From positions 1 to 39,174 of IMG/VR virus record IMGVR_UViG_3300020147_000007: 39,174 nt of DNA; one strand, 5' to 3'. Position 1 is the stretch's first letter. Each line of letters begins with the position of its first letter. Below are positions 24,835 through 32,155 of this stretch, piece after piece. The DNA is from a virus. The notes beneath the pieces were generated by a model. It ran no database searches. It worked only from the letters and a program-made list of their open reading frames with translations, and was not told the DNA's origin. Both the position numbers and the translations under genes were made by a program.

Positions 24835-26465
24835 AGCATCCCCACCGCGCTTGGGGTGGACTGGGCCAGCAACTGCGCCTCAGCCAGGTCCTTCGCGCCC
24901 TTGCCCAGCAGCGGGGCGGCCTGCACCACCTGCGCGGCCTGCTCCAGGCTGGCTTGCTGTTCGTTGTTCGCGGCCGTCTGTTCTTCGGACAAGCGCACGT
25001 CTTGCGGCACGCCCTGGATATCCGCCATCCGCATGGACCACTTGCTCCAGTCCATGCCGTTCAGGACCTCGGGCTTGATCGGGATCACCGGAGTCATCTG
25101 CTCGAGCCAGCGGGCCATCGCCGCGCCCTCGCCGGCCTGCTGCATCCGGTCCAGCGGCGAGGTGAACTTGACCGCCGTGAACCCGCCGGCCTCGGCCAGC
25201 TCCGGCGGCATTTCCGGCATCAGGCCGGGGACGTGGCTCAGGATGTCCAGCTCGCGCTCGATCATCGGCGACAGCAGCTCGGACTGCTGGCGGCCCACGG
25301 TCGGGCCCAGCAGCTCGCCCTTCTCCTGCGCGCGCAACAGGGCCTCTGTGGCCGTCATCTGCGGCTGCTCCACCAGAATCTGGAACAGGTCCACGAAGAA
25401 CGCCGAGTTGATGACCACGCGCGACTCCTGCACGAACTCCAGGCCCAGGTTCAGGTTGGCCCCGTTCTGGAACGGCACCACACGCGGCTGCCCGTTGTCG
25501 TCCAGCCAGCCCCGGTTAAGGGCGCCCGACTTCATGTTGAACGACTCCAGCGCGTCGTCGTCCACGGTCATCAGCGGCGGATGCACCGCGTGCTGGCCGG
25601 CACGCAGGATGGTCTTTTGCTGCTCGTTGATCAGGTTGAGCGTGTTCAGCACCATGTTGGCCGGGCCCCGGCCGTAGGTTTCGCGCGGCGCGGTCAGAAA
25701 CCGGCTGGGCAGGTACGGCATGGTCCGGTAGCCGCCTTCCTCGATGATCTCCCGGCCCTCGCAGGCCAGGTAGTACGAGGAGTACCGCATGCCCCGGTAG
25801 TCGCGCCGGTTCGGATCGTAGTTGCGGTTGTCCTTGACGCAGTGCAGGAACTCGAACTCCTGCTGGTCCTTGGCCCGGCGGATGTGGTCGGGCAGCTTGT
25901 CGCCCCACTGCGTCCGGGCCTGGTGCGCGGTCAACTTGAACTTGCGGTGCACCCGGTCCTGTCGGTTGGCGTAGTCCACGCCCCACCACACCTCGCCCAC
26001 GTACAGCGAGCGGTAGGACAGGTCCTTGCCGATGTCGTCGTCCAGGAACATGCAGCCGTTGCCGAAGGCACCCAGGCTCATGTACGTCTCGGCCGTGGCG
26101 TAGGTGAACCCGGCGCGCGGCGAGTAGCGGGCGCGGAACAGGATGTCCGTCACCTGCTCGCAATACAGCTTCACGGAGTGGTTGTTCGCCAGCTCCTCCC
26201 AGCGCGGCTCCAGTCCGTGCCAACGCTGCGTGCGCGGGGTCAGCAGGGATTCCACCGCAGCGGCGAAGCGGGTCAGCGCCAGCGAGGCGGTGGAGTCGAA
26301 CTGGAACTCGGAACGCCGTTCACCTTGAACGGAATCCTGGCGGAGAAACAGTGCGCACTCGGGCCACACAATCTCGGCCACCCGCTGGTTCATGGAATCG
26401 AACTGGAATCGAGCCGACTCCATCGCCTGCTGGTCGTTGAGGATGTCTTCAACCTTCACGGACAT
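24831..26465 (-). CDS. Portal (head-tail connector) protein (544 aa)
   Basis: Matches the T7-type portal family (T7 gp8 is 536 residues): RVAEIVWPECALFLR, WHGLEPRWEEL, YMSLGAFGNGCMFLD, GRGPANMVLNTLNLINEQQKT and VEQPQMTATEALLRAQEKG are characteristic blocks. A dodecamer at one head vertex, it guides DNA in and out and binds terminase and tail. ATG 26465 lies inside the end of an inserted HNH gene, with which it overlaps by ten bases. The C-terminus is Gln/Ala-rich helical. Confidence 0.9.
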   Translation of the reverse strand: MSVKVEDILNDQQAMESARFQFDSMNQRVAEIVWPECALFLRQDSVQGERRSEFQFDSTASLALTRFAAAVESLLTPRTQRWHGLEPRWEELANNHSVKLYCEQVTDILFRARYSPRAGFTYATAETYMSLGAFGNGCMFLDDDIGKDLSYRSLYVGEVWWGVDYANRQDRVHRKFKLTAHQARTQWGDKLPDHIRRAKDQQEFEFLHCVKDNRNYDPNRRDYRGMRYSSYYLACEGREIIEEGGYRTMPYLPSRFLTAPRETYGRGPANMVLNTLNLINEQQKTILRAGQHAVHPPLMTVDDDALESFNMKSGALNRGWLDDNGQPRVVPFQNGANLNLGLEFVQESRVVINSAFFVDLFQILVEQPQMTATEALLRAQEKGELLGPTVGRQQSELLSPMIERELDILSHVPGLMPEMPPELAEAGGFTAVKFTSPLDRMQQAGEGAAMARWLEQMTPVIPIKPEVLNGMDWSKWSMRMADIQGVPQDVRLSEEQTAANNEQQASLEQAAQVVQAAPLLGKGAKDLAEAQLLAQSTPSAVGML

Positions 26466-26926
26466 ACAGCACCCTCCTGATAGACCATCTTGGCCTGTCG
26501 GTATGCCTCGGCGGCCTCCTTGGGCGTTGCGAACGACTTAGCGTAGAACGTTCCGTCTTGCTTTGTGATGCGAGCCTCGAACCTATTCCCCTTCCTCCGA
26601 ACACCTCGAAGACCCAGCTTGTTGTTTTTGCGTGGAGCATGGACGTTCTGCATGTTGGCTTGGCGCGGAACATCGCGGAGATTGACGATCCTGTTATCTC
26701 CACGATCCCCATTAATGTGGTCCACCTCGCCGCCGGGCCACTCCCCATGCGTGATGAACCACGCGAGCCGATGGGCCAAATACTCACGACCGCAAAGCTT
26801 GATGCCGCGATACCCGTCTTTCCTCACAAACCCACAAGCGCCCTGGTTCGGGCCAGGACGCTTCTTCACCCACCGGAACTCCCCGGTATTGGGGTCGTAA
26901 CTGATGCGCGACAGGTCCATCCTCAC
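26456..26926 (-). CDS. HNH homing endonuclease with AP2-like domain (156 aa)
   Basis: The start is GTG 26926 in a GTGA overlap with the gene before. The HNH core is YLAHRLAWFITHGEW followed by EVDHINGDRGDNRIVNLRDV (residues 49-86): Asp69-His70 and Asn78/Asn82 are the catalytic and metal ligands. The C-terminal GLRGVRRKGNRFEARITKQDGTFYAKSFATPKEAAEAYRQA (105-145) is an AP2-like DNA-binding module, a pairing typical of phage homing endonucleases. It lies between the small gene at 26923 and the portal, as an insertion. Confidence 0.85.
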   Translation of the reverse strand: MRMDLSRISYDPNTGEFRWVKKRPGPNQGACGFVRKDGYRGIKLCGREYLAHRLAWFITHGEWPGGEVDHINGDRGDNRIVNLRDVPRQANMQNVHAPRKNNKLGLRGVRRKGNRFEARITKQDGTFYAKSFATPKEAAEAYRQAKMVYQEGAVCP

Positions 26927-27150
26927 TGCCCCACGAGGGTCTTCTGACCAACGGTCGGCGTGGCGATGTTCTGCTGCCCCCGGGTGAGGTTGTAGCGCTG
27001 CCGGCCCTTACGGCGACGCAGCCGCATCTCGTCCTCGGCGGTCTGTGCCGCCTGGTCGATGGTCGGCGTCGGCGTGGTCTGCTGCTGAACGATGGTCGTG
27101 TTGTTGGCCGGCGCCTTGGGGCGCTTGAAGATGGATTTCACGAAGCCCAT
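26923..27150 (-). CDS. Small Gln/Thr/Arg-rich gene between terminase and portal (75 aa)
   Basis: MGFVKSIFKRPKAPANNTTIVQQQT opens with an amphipathic basic segment, followed by a Thr/Gln-rich linker, then a highly basic stretch (RLRRRKGRQRYNLTRGQQ). Short genes with 'IF..PKAP' starts occur between the terminase and portal genes of many phages; no function is established. A structural or head-completion role is possible. Confidence 0.65.
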   Translation of the reverse strand: MGFVKSIFKRPKAPANNTTIVQQQTTPTPTIDQAAQTAEDEMRLRRRKGRQRYNLTRGQQNIATPTVGQKTLVGQ

Positions 27151-27162
27151 ACGGGGAACCCC

Positions 27163-28539
27163 CTACATTTGCGCGTACTGCGAACGGGATGAGGCGGGGC
27201 GCCGGTTCATCAGTGGCCGGTGTCCACGCGCGAGTGTACGGAAAGCATCGGCCCCATGCGAGGCCCAGTCGTGCTTCGGGCGGTCATGAAACTTTTTGAG
27301 GTCGTCCGACCACTCCCGGTGGTACATGCGCAGGCAGTCCAGCCCTCGCGCCATCCGCAGGTTGGCGTCGTCCTGCGTCTCCTCAAGGAACGGCAGGGGG
27401 TGGGTGCCGAACTCGCAGTTCATCAGGAACTCGCGAGTGCTGTTGATTGCCGCCGCCAAGCTATCATCCCTCGGCACGATCCGGTTGCGGATGCCCTTGC
27501 GGGCCAGCATCAACGAGATGGACTCGACGTTCATCCCCTCGGTCTGCACCGGATGGCTGCCGTCGTGCGGCAACAGATGGTCGGTGTAGGTGTAGGGCAT
27601 GCCGTGCAGGCGCTTGGTGAACCATTCCAGCCCGACATTACTGCCCTCCAGGTAATTGATGATGCGAGGGCCGTTACCCACGTCCTGCCAGAACCAGACG
27701 CACATCGAGTCCGAAAGCCCCTTGCCCAAGTCCCAGGCCGTGCCCACGGGGAACTTCGGGTTCCACGTGAACTCCGGACCGATCCGGCCCATTGCCTCCA
27801 GCCGGCTCATCTGCTGGCCGTAGTACGCGCCGGGCAGGCTGGCTGAACGGGAACAGTAGAACTCCTGGCTGATGATCGCCTCGGCCTCCTGGTCGCCACG
27901 CTCGGCGGCCAGTTCTCGCTTCTCGGCGTCAATTTGCTCCTGACTCAGCACGCCGGTGTCGGCGACAGTCAGAGTTTCCCCATACCAGTCCTCCGCGCCC
28001 TTGGCGTAGTCCACCATCTTGGCGAAGTGGTTGTTGCCGCGCGTGGTGCTGATGAAGATGGCCCAGCCGCCGTTCTCGCGCAGGATTGGGCGGATGTAGG
28101 CCCAGGCGTTTGGGTCGGCCAGCGCGTACTCCGAGAACACCACGCCCTTCGGAGGAGCGCCCACCAGGCTGTTGTAGTTGTCCGAGCCCACGACCTGCCA
28201 CAACGAGCCGGTCTGGAACTCAATCGCCATCTCTTGCTCTCGGGTGGTCTTGCGGATCTCCTTGGGGAAAGCCAGGTCGATGCGCTTCTTACCCTTGTGC
28301 GGGTCCACGGCCGTCCAGATCGCCTTACGGGCCTGACTGGCCTCCGGCAGCATGTGCCAGTAGGTGCCCGGCTCCAGCACGCAGCAGCGCGCGGCCCAGT
28401 GCAGTGCAATGTCGTCCTTGCCCGCTCGGCGATGCCATTCCAGCGCCACGCGGCGGATTCCACGCTCCAGCGCGCCCCAGGCGTTCATCTGGTAGCCGCG
28501 CGGGCGCCAGCCGTTGGCGGGGAGTTCGATCTCAGGCAT
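27163..28539 (-). CDS. terL: Terminase large subunit (458 aa)
   Basis: The packaging motor. The ATPase part has the Walker A variant HRRAGKDD (36-43), Walker B VVFSEY (133-138) and coupling motif ISTTRG (163-168). The nuclease part has Asp270 in TAWDLG, Asp326 in LPHDGS and Asp431 in HGADAFR, the RNase H-like metal triad. At 458 residues it is shorter than T7 gp19, and its motifs resemble headful-type terminases rather than the T7 type, in line with the circular ends of the contig. The start overlaps the small subunit gene by eight bases. Confidence 0.93.
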   Translation of the reverse strand: MPEIELPANGWRPRGYQMNAWGALERGIRRVALEWHRRAGKDDIALHWAARCCVLEPGTYWHMLPEASQARKAIWTAVDPHKGKKRIDLAFPKEIRKTTREQEMAIEFQTGSLWQVVGSDNYNSLVGAPPKGVVFSEYALADPNAWAYIRPILRENGGWAIFISTTRGNNHFAKMVDYAKGAEDWYGETLTVADTGVLSQEQIDAEKRELAAERGDQEAEAIISQEFYCSRSASLPGAYYGQQMSRLEAMGRIGPEFTWNPKFPVGTAWDLGKGLSDSMCVWFWQDVGNGPRIINYLEGSNVGLEWFTKRLHGMPYTYTDHLLPHDGSHPVQTEGMNVESISLMLARKGIRNRIVPRDDSLAAAINSTREFLMNCEFGTHPLPFLEETQDDANLRMARGLDCLRMYHREWSDDLKKFHDRPKHDWASHGADAFRTLARGHRPLMNRRPASSRSQYAQM

Positions 28540-28963
28540 CGGTCAGCTTGACGATCTTCACGATGAGCGGCGAATCGGCATCGCCGGCCAATGCCAGCTT
28601 GTCGCCGTACTTCTTGGGCTTGAGCTTGGAGGCTACCCATTTGCGGGCCTCAACACGCAGGCGATTACGGGCTACGGCGGTGGAGTCGAACACGACGGCG
28701 GTAGTTCCGCCCCCCATGTCCTTCACCGTCGTATCAGCTTCGTCAGCGATGGAGACGATTTCATCAGCCAAAGTCTCGGCCTGTTCCTCTTTCGCGCGCG
28801 TGTATTGTTCTACGAACCCTTCCTGAGTCCTGAACCAGTTGAAGATTGTTGCAACACTGGGCATATCGTCCGCCTTACAGATGGCGCGCAGGGACTTGCC
28901 CTCGACGATCTGCTCGCAGATGGCGTCAGCCACCTCTTGCGTGTAGCTGGAGGGGCGTGCCAT
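28532..28963 (-). CDS. terS: Terminase small subunit (143 aa)
   Basis: The N-terminal DNA-binding helices are ADAICEQIVEGKSLRAICKADDMPSVATIFNWFRT (residues 12-46), then a long charged helix with KEEQAETLADEIVSIADEA, and the closing RLRVEARKWVASKLKPKKYGDK (about 101-122) that is characteristic of this small-terminase family. It recognises the packaging start site and activates TerL, whose gene overlaps downstream. Confidence 0.9.
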   Translation of the reverse strand: MARPSSYTQEVADAICEQIVEGKSLRAICKADDMPSVATIFNWFRTQEGFVEQYTRAKEEQAETLADEIVSIADEADTTVKDMGGGTTAVVFDSTAVARNRLRVEARKWVASKLKPKKYGDKLALAGDADSPLIVKIVKLTDA

Positions 28964-28964
28964 A

Positions 28965-29168
28965 TCAGAGCCCCTCGCTCACTGCACCACCGGCGGCCAT
29001 CACCAGTGCCTTGTTGGCACGCCGCAGCACGGTCCTGTGGTCATCCAGCGCAACGAGCGCGGAATCGAGTTCATCCCGGGCCCGGCACACGCGCTCCGAG
29101 GCGACCCGGTATGCCTCGGCGGCCTCCTTGGCGTTCTGCGAAGCCATCTCCAGCGTCATGGTTTCCAT
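28965..29168 (-). CDS. Small helical protein before terminase (67 aa)
   Basis: Ends one base before the small terminase gene. It is almost entirely helical with alternating charges (NAKEAAEAYRVASERVCRARDELDSALVALDDHRTVLRRANKALV) and resembles a coiled coil; the C-terminus is Gly/Ala-rich. The start could be ATG 29168 or ATG 29159. No function is known. Confidence 0.6.
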   Translation of the reverse strand: METMTLEMASQNAKEAAEAYRVASERVCRARDELDSALVALDDHRTVLRRANKALVMAAGGAVSEGL

Positions 29169-29169
29169 A

Positions 29170-29367
29170 TCAACCTGCGATGAGACGTTCGAGGACGGTG
29201 TAGACGATCAGCCCCAGCACCAGGATGGGGCACCACAGGACGGCGAAGATGCCGAACGCGGCGACCAGGCCGGCAGGCTTGTTGCTCCAGATGCCTCGGA
29301 ACAGGAGCAGGTCCACCAGGGACGGGCTGCGGGGGATGGGGCGGTCGTTGCGGAGGTGCGGGGTCAT
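29170..29367 (-). CDS. Small membrane protein (65 aa)
   Basis: ATG 29367 overlaps the stop of the preceding frame as ATGA. The N-terminal third is polar and basic (MTPHLRNDRPIPRSPSLVDLLLFRGIW); a hydrophobic segment of about 25 residues follows (GLVAAFGIFAVLWCPILVLGLIVYTVL). One transmembrane helix is likely. Its place near the spanin genes allows a lysis-linked role but does not prove it. Confidence 0.6.
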   Translation of the reverse strand: MTPHLRNDRPIPRSPSLVDLLLFRGIWSNKPAGLVAAFGIFAVLWCPILVLGLIVYTVLERLIAG

Positions 29368-29744
29368 GCGCGTCGCTCCCAGCGGTAGCGCGGCCTAACG
29401 CCGACTGGTTCGAGGCCGAACAGGCCGATCACGAAGCCGCACGCCGAACGAGTCCGCGACCTATACGGCTGACGCACCCACCGCCACGCCGGGCACGTCT
29501 CGCGGTCCTGCAGCAGGATGCAGCGCAGGCGCTCGCGGGCGAGCATCGCGCTGGTTTGCTTAGGCCGGCTTCCTACATGAACCGCGACCAACCCGCCAGG
29601 AAGGAAAATGCCTGGCGACAGCGCCATGCGCGACAGGCACTGGCCGGCCGTGAACTCCTCTTCGGCCACTAGGCTCGGCGGCCCACCGGTGGTGAGGCGT
29701 TCCATGTGCCGGTACTTGCGCGGACTGATCATCGCGTTCTTCAT
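29364..29744 (-). CDS. Unknown basic protein next to the spanins (126 aa)
   Basis: Starts at ATG 29744, overlapping the Rz stop as ATGA, and ends in an ATGA with the membrane protein gene. The protein is basic with many Arg/Pro and several Cys residues (CLSRMALSPGIFLPGGLVAVHVG; RLRCILLQDRETCPAWRW; RYRWERRA). No domain is recognised. The overlaps at both ends make the reading frame credible even though its composition is unlike its neighbours. Confidence 0.55.
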   Translation of the reverse strand: MKNAMISPRKYRHMERLTTGGPPSLVAEEEFTAGQCLSRMALSPGIFLPGGLVAVHVGSRPKQTSAMLARERLRCILLQDRETCPAWRWVRQPYRSRTRSACGFVIGLFGLEPVGVRPRYRWERRA

Positions 29745-30259
29745 GGGGCGATCTTCGCTTGTTCGGTGGCCCAGTTCCACAGCCCTACCGCCTTGGTGAG
29801 TTCGGCGTGGCAGGCGGCGTAGTTGGCGGCGACGGTGGCGGCAGCGTCTTGAGCACTGACGGGTTCGGCCGCAACGCCTCCGGGGGCAGCGGGTAGCGGC
29901 TCGTTGCGTGCGGCGGCGTCGTGGAGCAAGCGCCAACCACCAGGCAGAGGGGGAGTATCCAGCGGGACATAGACGGGCACCTGCTTCACGATGGTGTCGC
30001 CCTTCACCTGCACGGTGCGGACGACTTCGACGGTTTCGGTCACGACCTTCACGGTTACCTTGGAGCGGGCGCCCTCCAGTTCCGCCTCCAGCGCGCGGCG
30101 TTCCTGTGCCTCGGCGGTCGCGGCCGCATCCCACAGGGCCTGCCGCTCGCGCGCCCCCTGCCGCTCCTTCCACTCACCGTAGGCCAGCGCCGCCACGATC
30201 AGGCCGGCGAAGGCCACCAGCTTCCAGTATCGGGCCAGGAGCATGAGGGCAGCGGTCAT
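29741..30259 (-). CDS. Rz: i-spanin, Rz-like (172 aa)
   Basis: An inner-membrane spanin: residues about 12-28 form one N-terminal membrane anchor (WKLVAFAGLIVAALAYG), then a long charged helix suited to coiled coil (EWKERQGARERQALWDAAATAEAQERRALEAELEGARSK, 29-67), then a periplasmic part. The outer-membrane partner Rz1 is nested inside it in another frame at 29785-29970. The two join inner and outer membranes in the last step of lysis. The start overlaps the preceding small gene as ATGA. Confidence 0.85.
   Translation of the reverse strand: MTAALMLLARYWKLVAFAGLIVAALAYGEWKERQGARERQALWDAAATAEAQERRALEAELEGARSKVTVKVVTETVEVVRTVQVKGDTIVKQVPVYVPLDTPPLPGGWRLLHDAAARNEPLPAAPGGVAAEPVSAQDAAATVAANYAACHAELTKAVGLWNWATEQAKIAP
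29785..29970 (-). CDS. Rz1: o-spanin lipoprotein, Rz1-like, nested in Rz (61 aa)
   Basis: An alternative frame entirely inside Rz. It encodes a lipoprotein signal (MSRWILPLCLVVGACS) with a lipobox ending in Cys15, followed by a Pro/Thr-rich mature part (STTPPHATSRYPLPPEALR; LPPPSPPTTPPATPNS). This is the hallmark of the outer-membrane o-spanin, and proline richness is typical of Rz1. It should be processed by signal peptidase II and meet Rz across the periplasm. Confidence 0.85.
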   Translation of the reverse strand: MSRWILPLCLVVGACSTTPPHATSRYPLPPEALRPNPSVLKTLPPPSPPTTPPATPNSPRR

Positions 30260-30426
30260 GCCTCCCCCTCCGTGCGCGAGGTCGCCAGCCACACCAGCAT
30301 CTGCGCCTCCTCGACCGTCTCGCACAGGATGACGTGGCACAGGCCGATCTGGCTGGCCTCGTCGTCGTGCATCAGCGCCACCACGCGGCGATCCTCGGGG
30401 ACCTGGATGTCGGTCCAAGGCTTCAT
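30256..30426 (-). CDS. Small protein between holin-like gene and Rz (56 aa)
   Basis: ATG 30426 overlaps the upstream stop as ATGA, and its own stop overlaps the Rz start the same way. A longer open frame exists, but the short start is favoured by the coupling. The protein (MKPWTDIQVPEDRRVVALMHDDEASQIGLCHVILCETVEEAQML) is acidic, soluble, and probably alpha/beta. Function unknown; its setting is the lysis cassette. Confidence 0.6.
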   Translation of the reverse strand: MKPWTDIQVPEDRRVVALMHDDEASQIGLCHVILCETVEEAQMLVWLATSRTEGEA

Positions 30427-30860
30427 ACCTTCGGCTCCGGCAACGGCTTGGCCGGCTTCTTGGCGAACACCCGGCGTAGGAATTTTCCTACCCACGGCGC
30501 CAGCAGGCCGACGATGGACCCCACGAACACCGCGCGGAACAGGTCACCGGGAGTACGGGAGGCGAACAGCTGGGAGCCGACGCACGCGGCCAGGGCCACG
30601 ATGAAGGCAAGGCCGTCCGGCGACAGGTACACCCGCTGGTTGCACTGCTCGACCGAGACGCGCTCCTTCAGCCACGCCAGCACCGCCAGCAGTAGCGCGC
30701 CGACGCCCGTCAGGACGCCGGCCGCCGTGCCCTGGGTCCACGCCTGCAGAGCAGTGGGCGCCGCGCTCAGCACGTCCAGCACACCCTTGCCGTGCAGGGC
30801 CAGCGAGCCCAGCAGCGTGCCCACAGCGGCGATCCAGACGGTGAGTCGGCCCTTTTCCAC
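30423..30860 (-). CDS. Multi-pass membrane protein, holin candidate (145 aa)
   Basis: Start GTG 30860 with GAGG six bases upstream. Hydrophobic segments are seen at about 7-25, 46-64, 84-97 and 106-125, with a basic C-terminus (GKFLRRVFAKKPAKPLPEPKV), a charge arrangement usual in holins. It lies between an upstream TM gene and the spanins in the lysis block. An alternative is a membrane protein of the virion or immunity; no family is recognised, so the holin call rests on topology and position. Confidence 0.6.
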   Translation of the reverse strand: MEKGRLTVWIAAVGTLLGSLALHGKGVLDVLSAAPTALQAWTQGTAAGVLTGVGALLLAVLAWLKERVSVEQCNQRVYLSPDGLAFIVALAACVGSQLFASRTPGDLFRAVFVGSIVGLLAPWVGKFLRRVFAKKPAKPLPEPKV

Positions 30861-30868
30861 GGTTCACC

Positions 30869-30961
30869 TCACTTGGGCTTCTTGTCCTTCTTGGCCGGCG
30901 GCTGCTTGGCCGGGGCCGACTTCGGTTTGACGGGCGGGGTGATGATCACGGGGGTCGCCAT
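30869..30961 (-). CDS. Tiny Pro/Lys-rich frame (30 aa)
   Basis: ATG 30961 overlaps the preceding stop (TAATG) and the frame ends nine bases before the holin-candidate GTG. The product is MATPVIITPPVKPKSAPAKQ followed by a Lys-rich end. Short, overlapped and compositionally extreme, it may be a genuine micro-protein or a coupling leader. It is not supported by homology. Confidence 0.4.
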   Translation of the reverse strand: MATPVIITPPVKPKSAPAKQPPAKKDKKPK

Positions 30962-31263
30962 TACTGCTTCTCCTTCGGTTTCAGTTCCGGCGCCATCATG
31001 TAGATGGCGTTCAGGTAGTGGTTGAGGTCATCGATCTTGCGACTGTGGTCCAGCAGCGCCGCCGCCAGGAACATGTTGATGCCGAACATGACCATGCAGG
31101 CCGTCAGCGCCGCCCACAACGCGATCCCACCCGCATTGAGCGTGATCGAGTTCACATTCTGACTGCCCGAGTGATTGGTATGCGTCATCCGGTCCACGGC
31201 CTTCTTTATCTCGTCCGCCTTGTGCTCCAACCCCGTAATCCTCGGGCCGATGGGCTGTTCCAT
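30961..31263 (-). CDS. Single-pass membrane protein in the lysis block (100 aa)
   Basis: A helical, charged N-terminal half (EQPIGPRITGLEHKADEIKKAVDRM), one clear transmembrane helix (about residues 45-68, GIALWAALTACMVMFGINMFLAAALL) and a short charged tail. This design, coiled helix plus one membrane span, is shared by several phage accessory lysis or holin-like proteins. Start ATG 31263 follows the previous stop by three bases. Confidence 0.65.
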   Translation of the reverse strand: MEQPIGPRITGLEHKADEIKKAVDRMTHTNHSGSQNVNSITLNAGGIALWAALTACMVMFGINMFLAAALLDHSRKIDDLNHYLNAIYMMAPELKPKEKQ

Positions 31264-31266
31264 GCC

Positions 31267-31557
31267 TCACTCCCCGTGTGTGAGCTTCCATTGGGTGTTC
31301 AACCGCTCCAGCATCAACTGCACCTGCACCAGCGTGGCGTCCACCCGGTCCAGCCGAGCCGTTACCTGCGCCAGGTCCGAACGGGTCGCCACGTCGTCCT
31401 TGGTCGCCAGCCGCTCCATCTTCTGCTCTAGAGACGTAATCCGGGCCTCGGACCGGTCAGCGCGCTCCACGAACCGGCGCAGCAGCCAGAAGGCCATGCC
31501 ACCGCCGCCCAGCGCACCCAGGATCGCGTTCACCAGGGACTCGGGGGTGAAGTTCAC
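31267..31557 (-). CDS. Membrane-anchored coiled-coil protein, GTG start (96 aa)
   Basis: Start GTG 31557 is fixed by a GTGA overlap with the endolysin-candidate stop. One membrane helix is followed by a long coiled coil: NFTPESLVNAILGALGGGGMAFWLL then RRFVERADRSEARITSLEQK, ATRSDLAQVTARLDRVDATL and LMLERLNTQW. Proteins of this layout (a small N-terminal TM, then leucine-heptads) are encoded next to endolysins in many phages and may form holin-like pores or anchors. The exact role is unknown. Confidence 0.65.
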   Translation of the reverse strand: MNFTPESLVNAILGALGGGGMAFWLLRRFVERADRSEARITSLEQKMERLATKDDVATRSDLAQVTARLDRVDATLVQVQLMLERLNTQWKLTHGE

Positions 31558-32066
31558 AGGCGGACCCCGTATTGCATGGCCGCCGTGTAGCGCTCGCGCC
31601 AGTGGGCGTACCCCGGCTTGCCGGGACGCCAGTTGCGCACATAGACCTCCCACGCATCGTCAGCCGCGCCGATGGCAGGGAGCGGACCCGGATCGGTCCA
31701 CAACAGAAGACGCGCGAAGGCAGCGGCCAGAACGTCATCTGTCTCCAGAGCAAGCCACACGGAACGAGGATCGGCCGGAACGCCACGGGCGAGGCATACG
31801 GACTGGGCGTTGCGCTTACTGGCCGGATGGGTCAGGACGCCTTTCACGCCGCCGCCACGCTCAAACTGCCACCCTCCACGTGCTGGGCCCTTGCCGCCCC
31901 CGTCGAGGACCTGGTAGCGGCACCAGCGGCCGCTCTTGAACCCTTCTTGCAGGGCGATAGCGCGCAGCAGAACTCGGGCTGGGGCTGAATCCATGCCGCT
32001 TGGCAGGATGGCGAGCGCCTGACTGATCGCGTCCTCGATCTCGGCGAGCGGGTACGTGATAGCCAT
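31554..32066 (-). CDS. Candidate endolysin (muramidase/transglycosylase-like) (170 aa)
   Basis: A compact soluble protein with RAIALQEGFKSGRW (Glu41), then GPARGGWQFERGGGVKGVLTHPAS (60-83) and a C-terminal WEVYVRNWRPGKPGYAHWRERY. A Glu in a helix followed by a glycine-rich strand with Trp-Gln-Phe-Glu resembles the active-site layout of goose-type and phage lysozymes, and the gene opens the lysis block with membrane proteins and spanins after it. No signal peptide is visible, so export would be by a holin. The enzymatic class is inferred. Confidence 0.55.
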   Translation of the reverse strand: MAITYPLAEIEDAISQALAILPSGMDSAPARVLLRAIALQEGFKSGRWCRYQVLDGGGKGPARGGWQFERGGGVKGVLTHPASKRNAQSVCLARGVPADPRSVWLALETDDVLAAAFARLLLWTDPGPLPAIGAADDAWEVYVRNWRPGKPGYAHWRERYTAAMQYGVRL

Positions 32067-32090
32067 GTGATGCCCCTATGGTCTACGGGC
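32067..32090 (-). promoter_or_regulatory. Endolysin leader with ribosome site in a hairpin arm
   Basis: The ribosome site AGGGG of the endolysin candidate lies in the 3' arm of an inverted repeat: ATGCCC upstream and GGGCAT downstream on the minus strand, loop GTAGACCATAG. Pairing would hide the ribosome site and delay lysis protein synthesis. If transcription starts at the candidate promoter at 32091-32119, part of the 5' arm would be missing, so the effect depends on which transcript is read. Confidence 0.35.
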
Positions 32091-32119
32091 ATGCTGGCAC
32101 ACTATGGCTTGTGGTTCAA
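32091..32119 (-). promoter_or_regulatory. Candidate late/lysis promoter directly after the terminator
   Basis: On the minus strand TTGAAC (32114-32119) and CAGCAT (32091-32096) are 17 bases apart, at the right place to restart transcription for the endolysin and all structural genes after the terminator at 32120-32152. The same pattern (TTGACG, 17 bases, CAGCAT) occurs before the replication gene at 36924-36952. The -10 matches the sigma-70 consensus at only three of six positions, so this is a candidate only. Confidence 0.35.
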
Positions 32120-32152
32120 CCAGAAAGACGAAGGCCCAGCGGTGGCTGGGCC
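32120..32152 (-). terminator. Rho-independent terminator on the minus strand
   Basis: An 8-bp GC-rich stem, GGCCCAGC/GCTGGGCC (32133-32152 in total), encloses loop CACC, then the T-rich run TTCGTCTTTCT on the minus strand. It ends transcription of the early leftward unit and of the structured RNA just upstream, before the lysis/late genes. There is no matching T-run on the plus strand, so it works in one direction only. Confidence 0.8.
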
Positions 32153-32155
32153 TCG

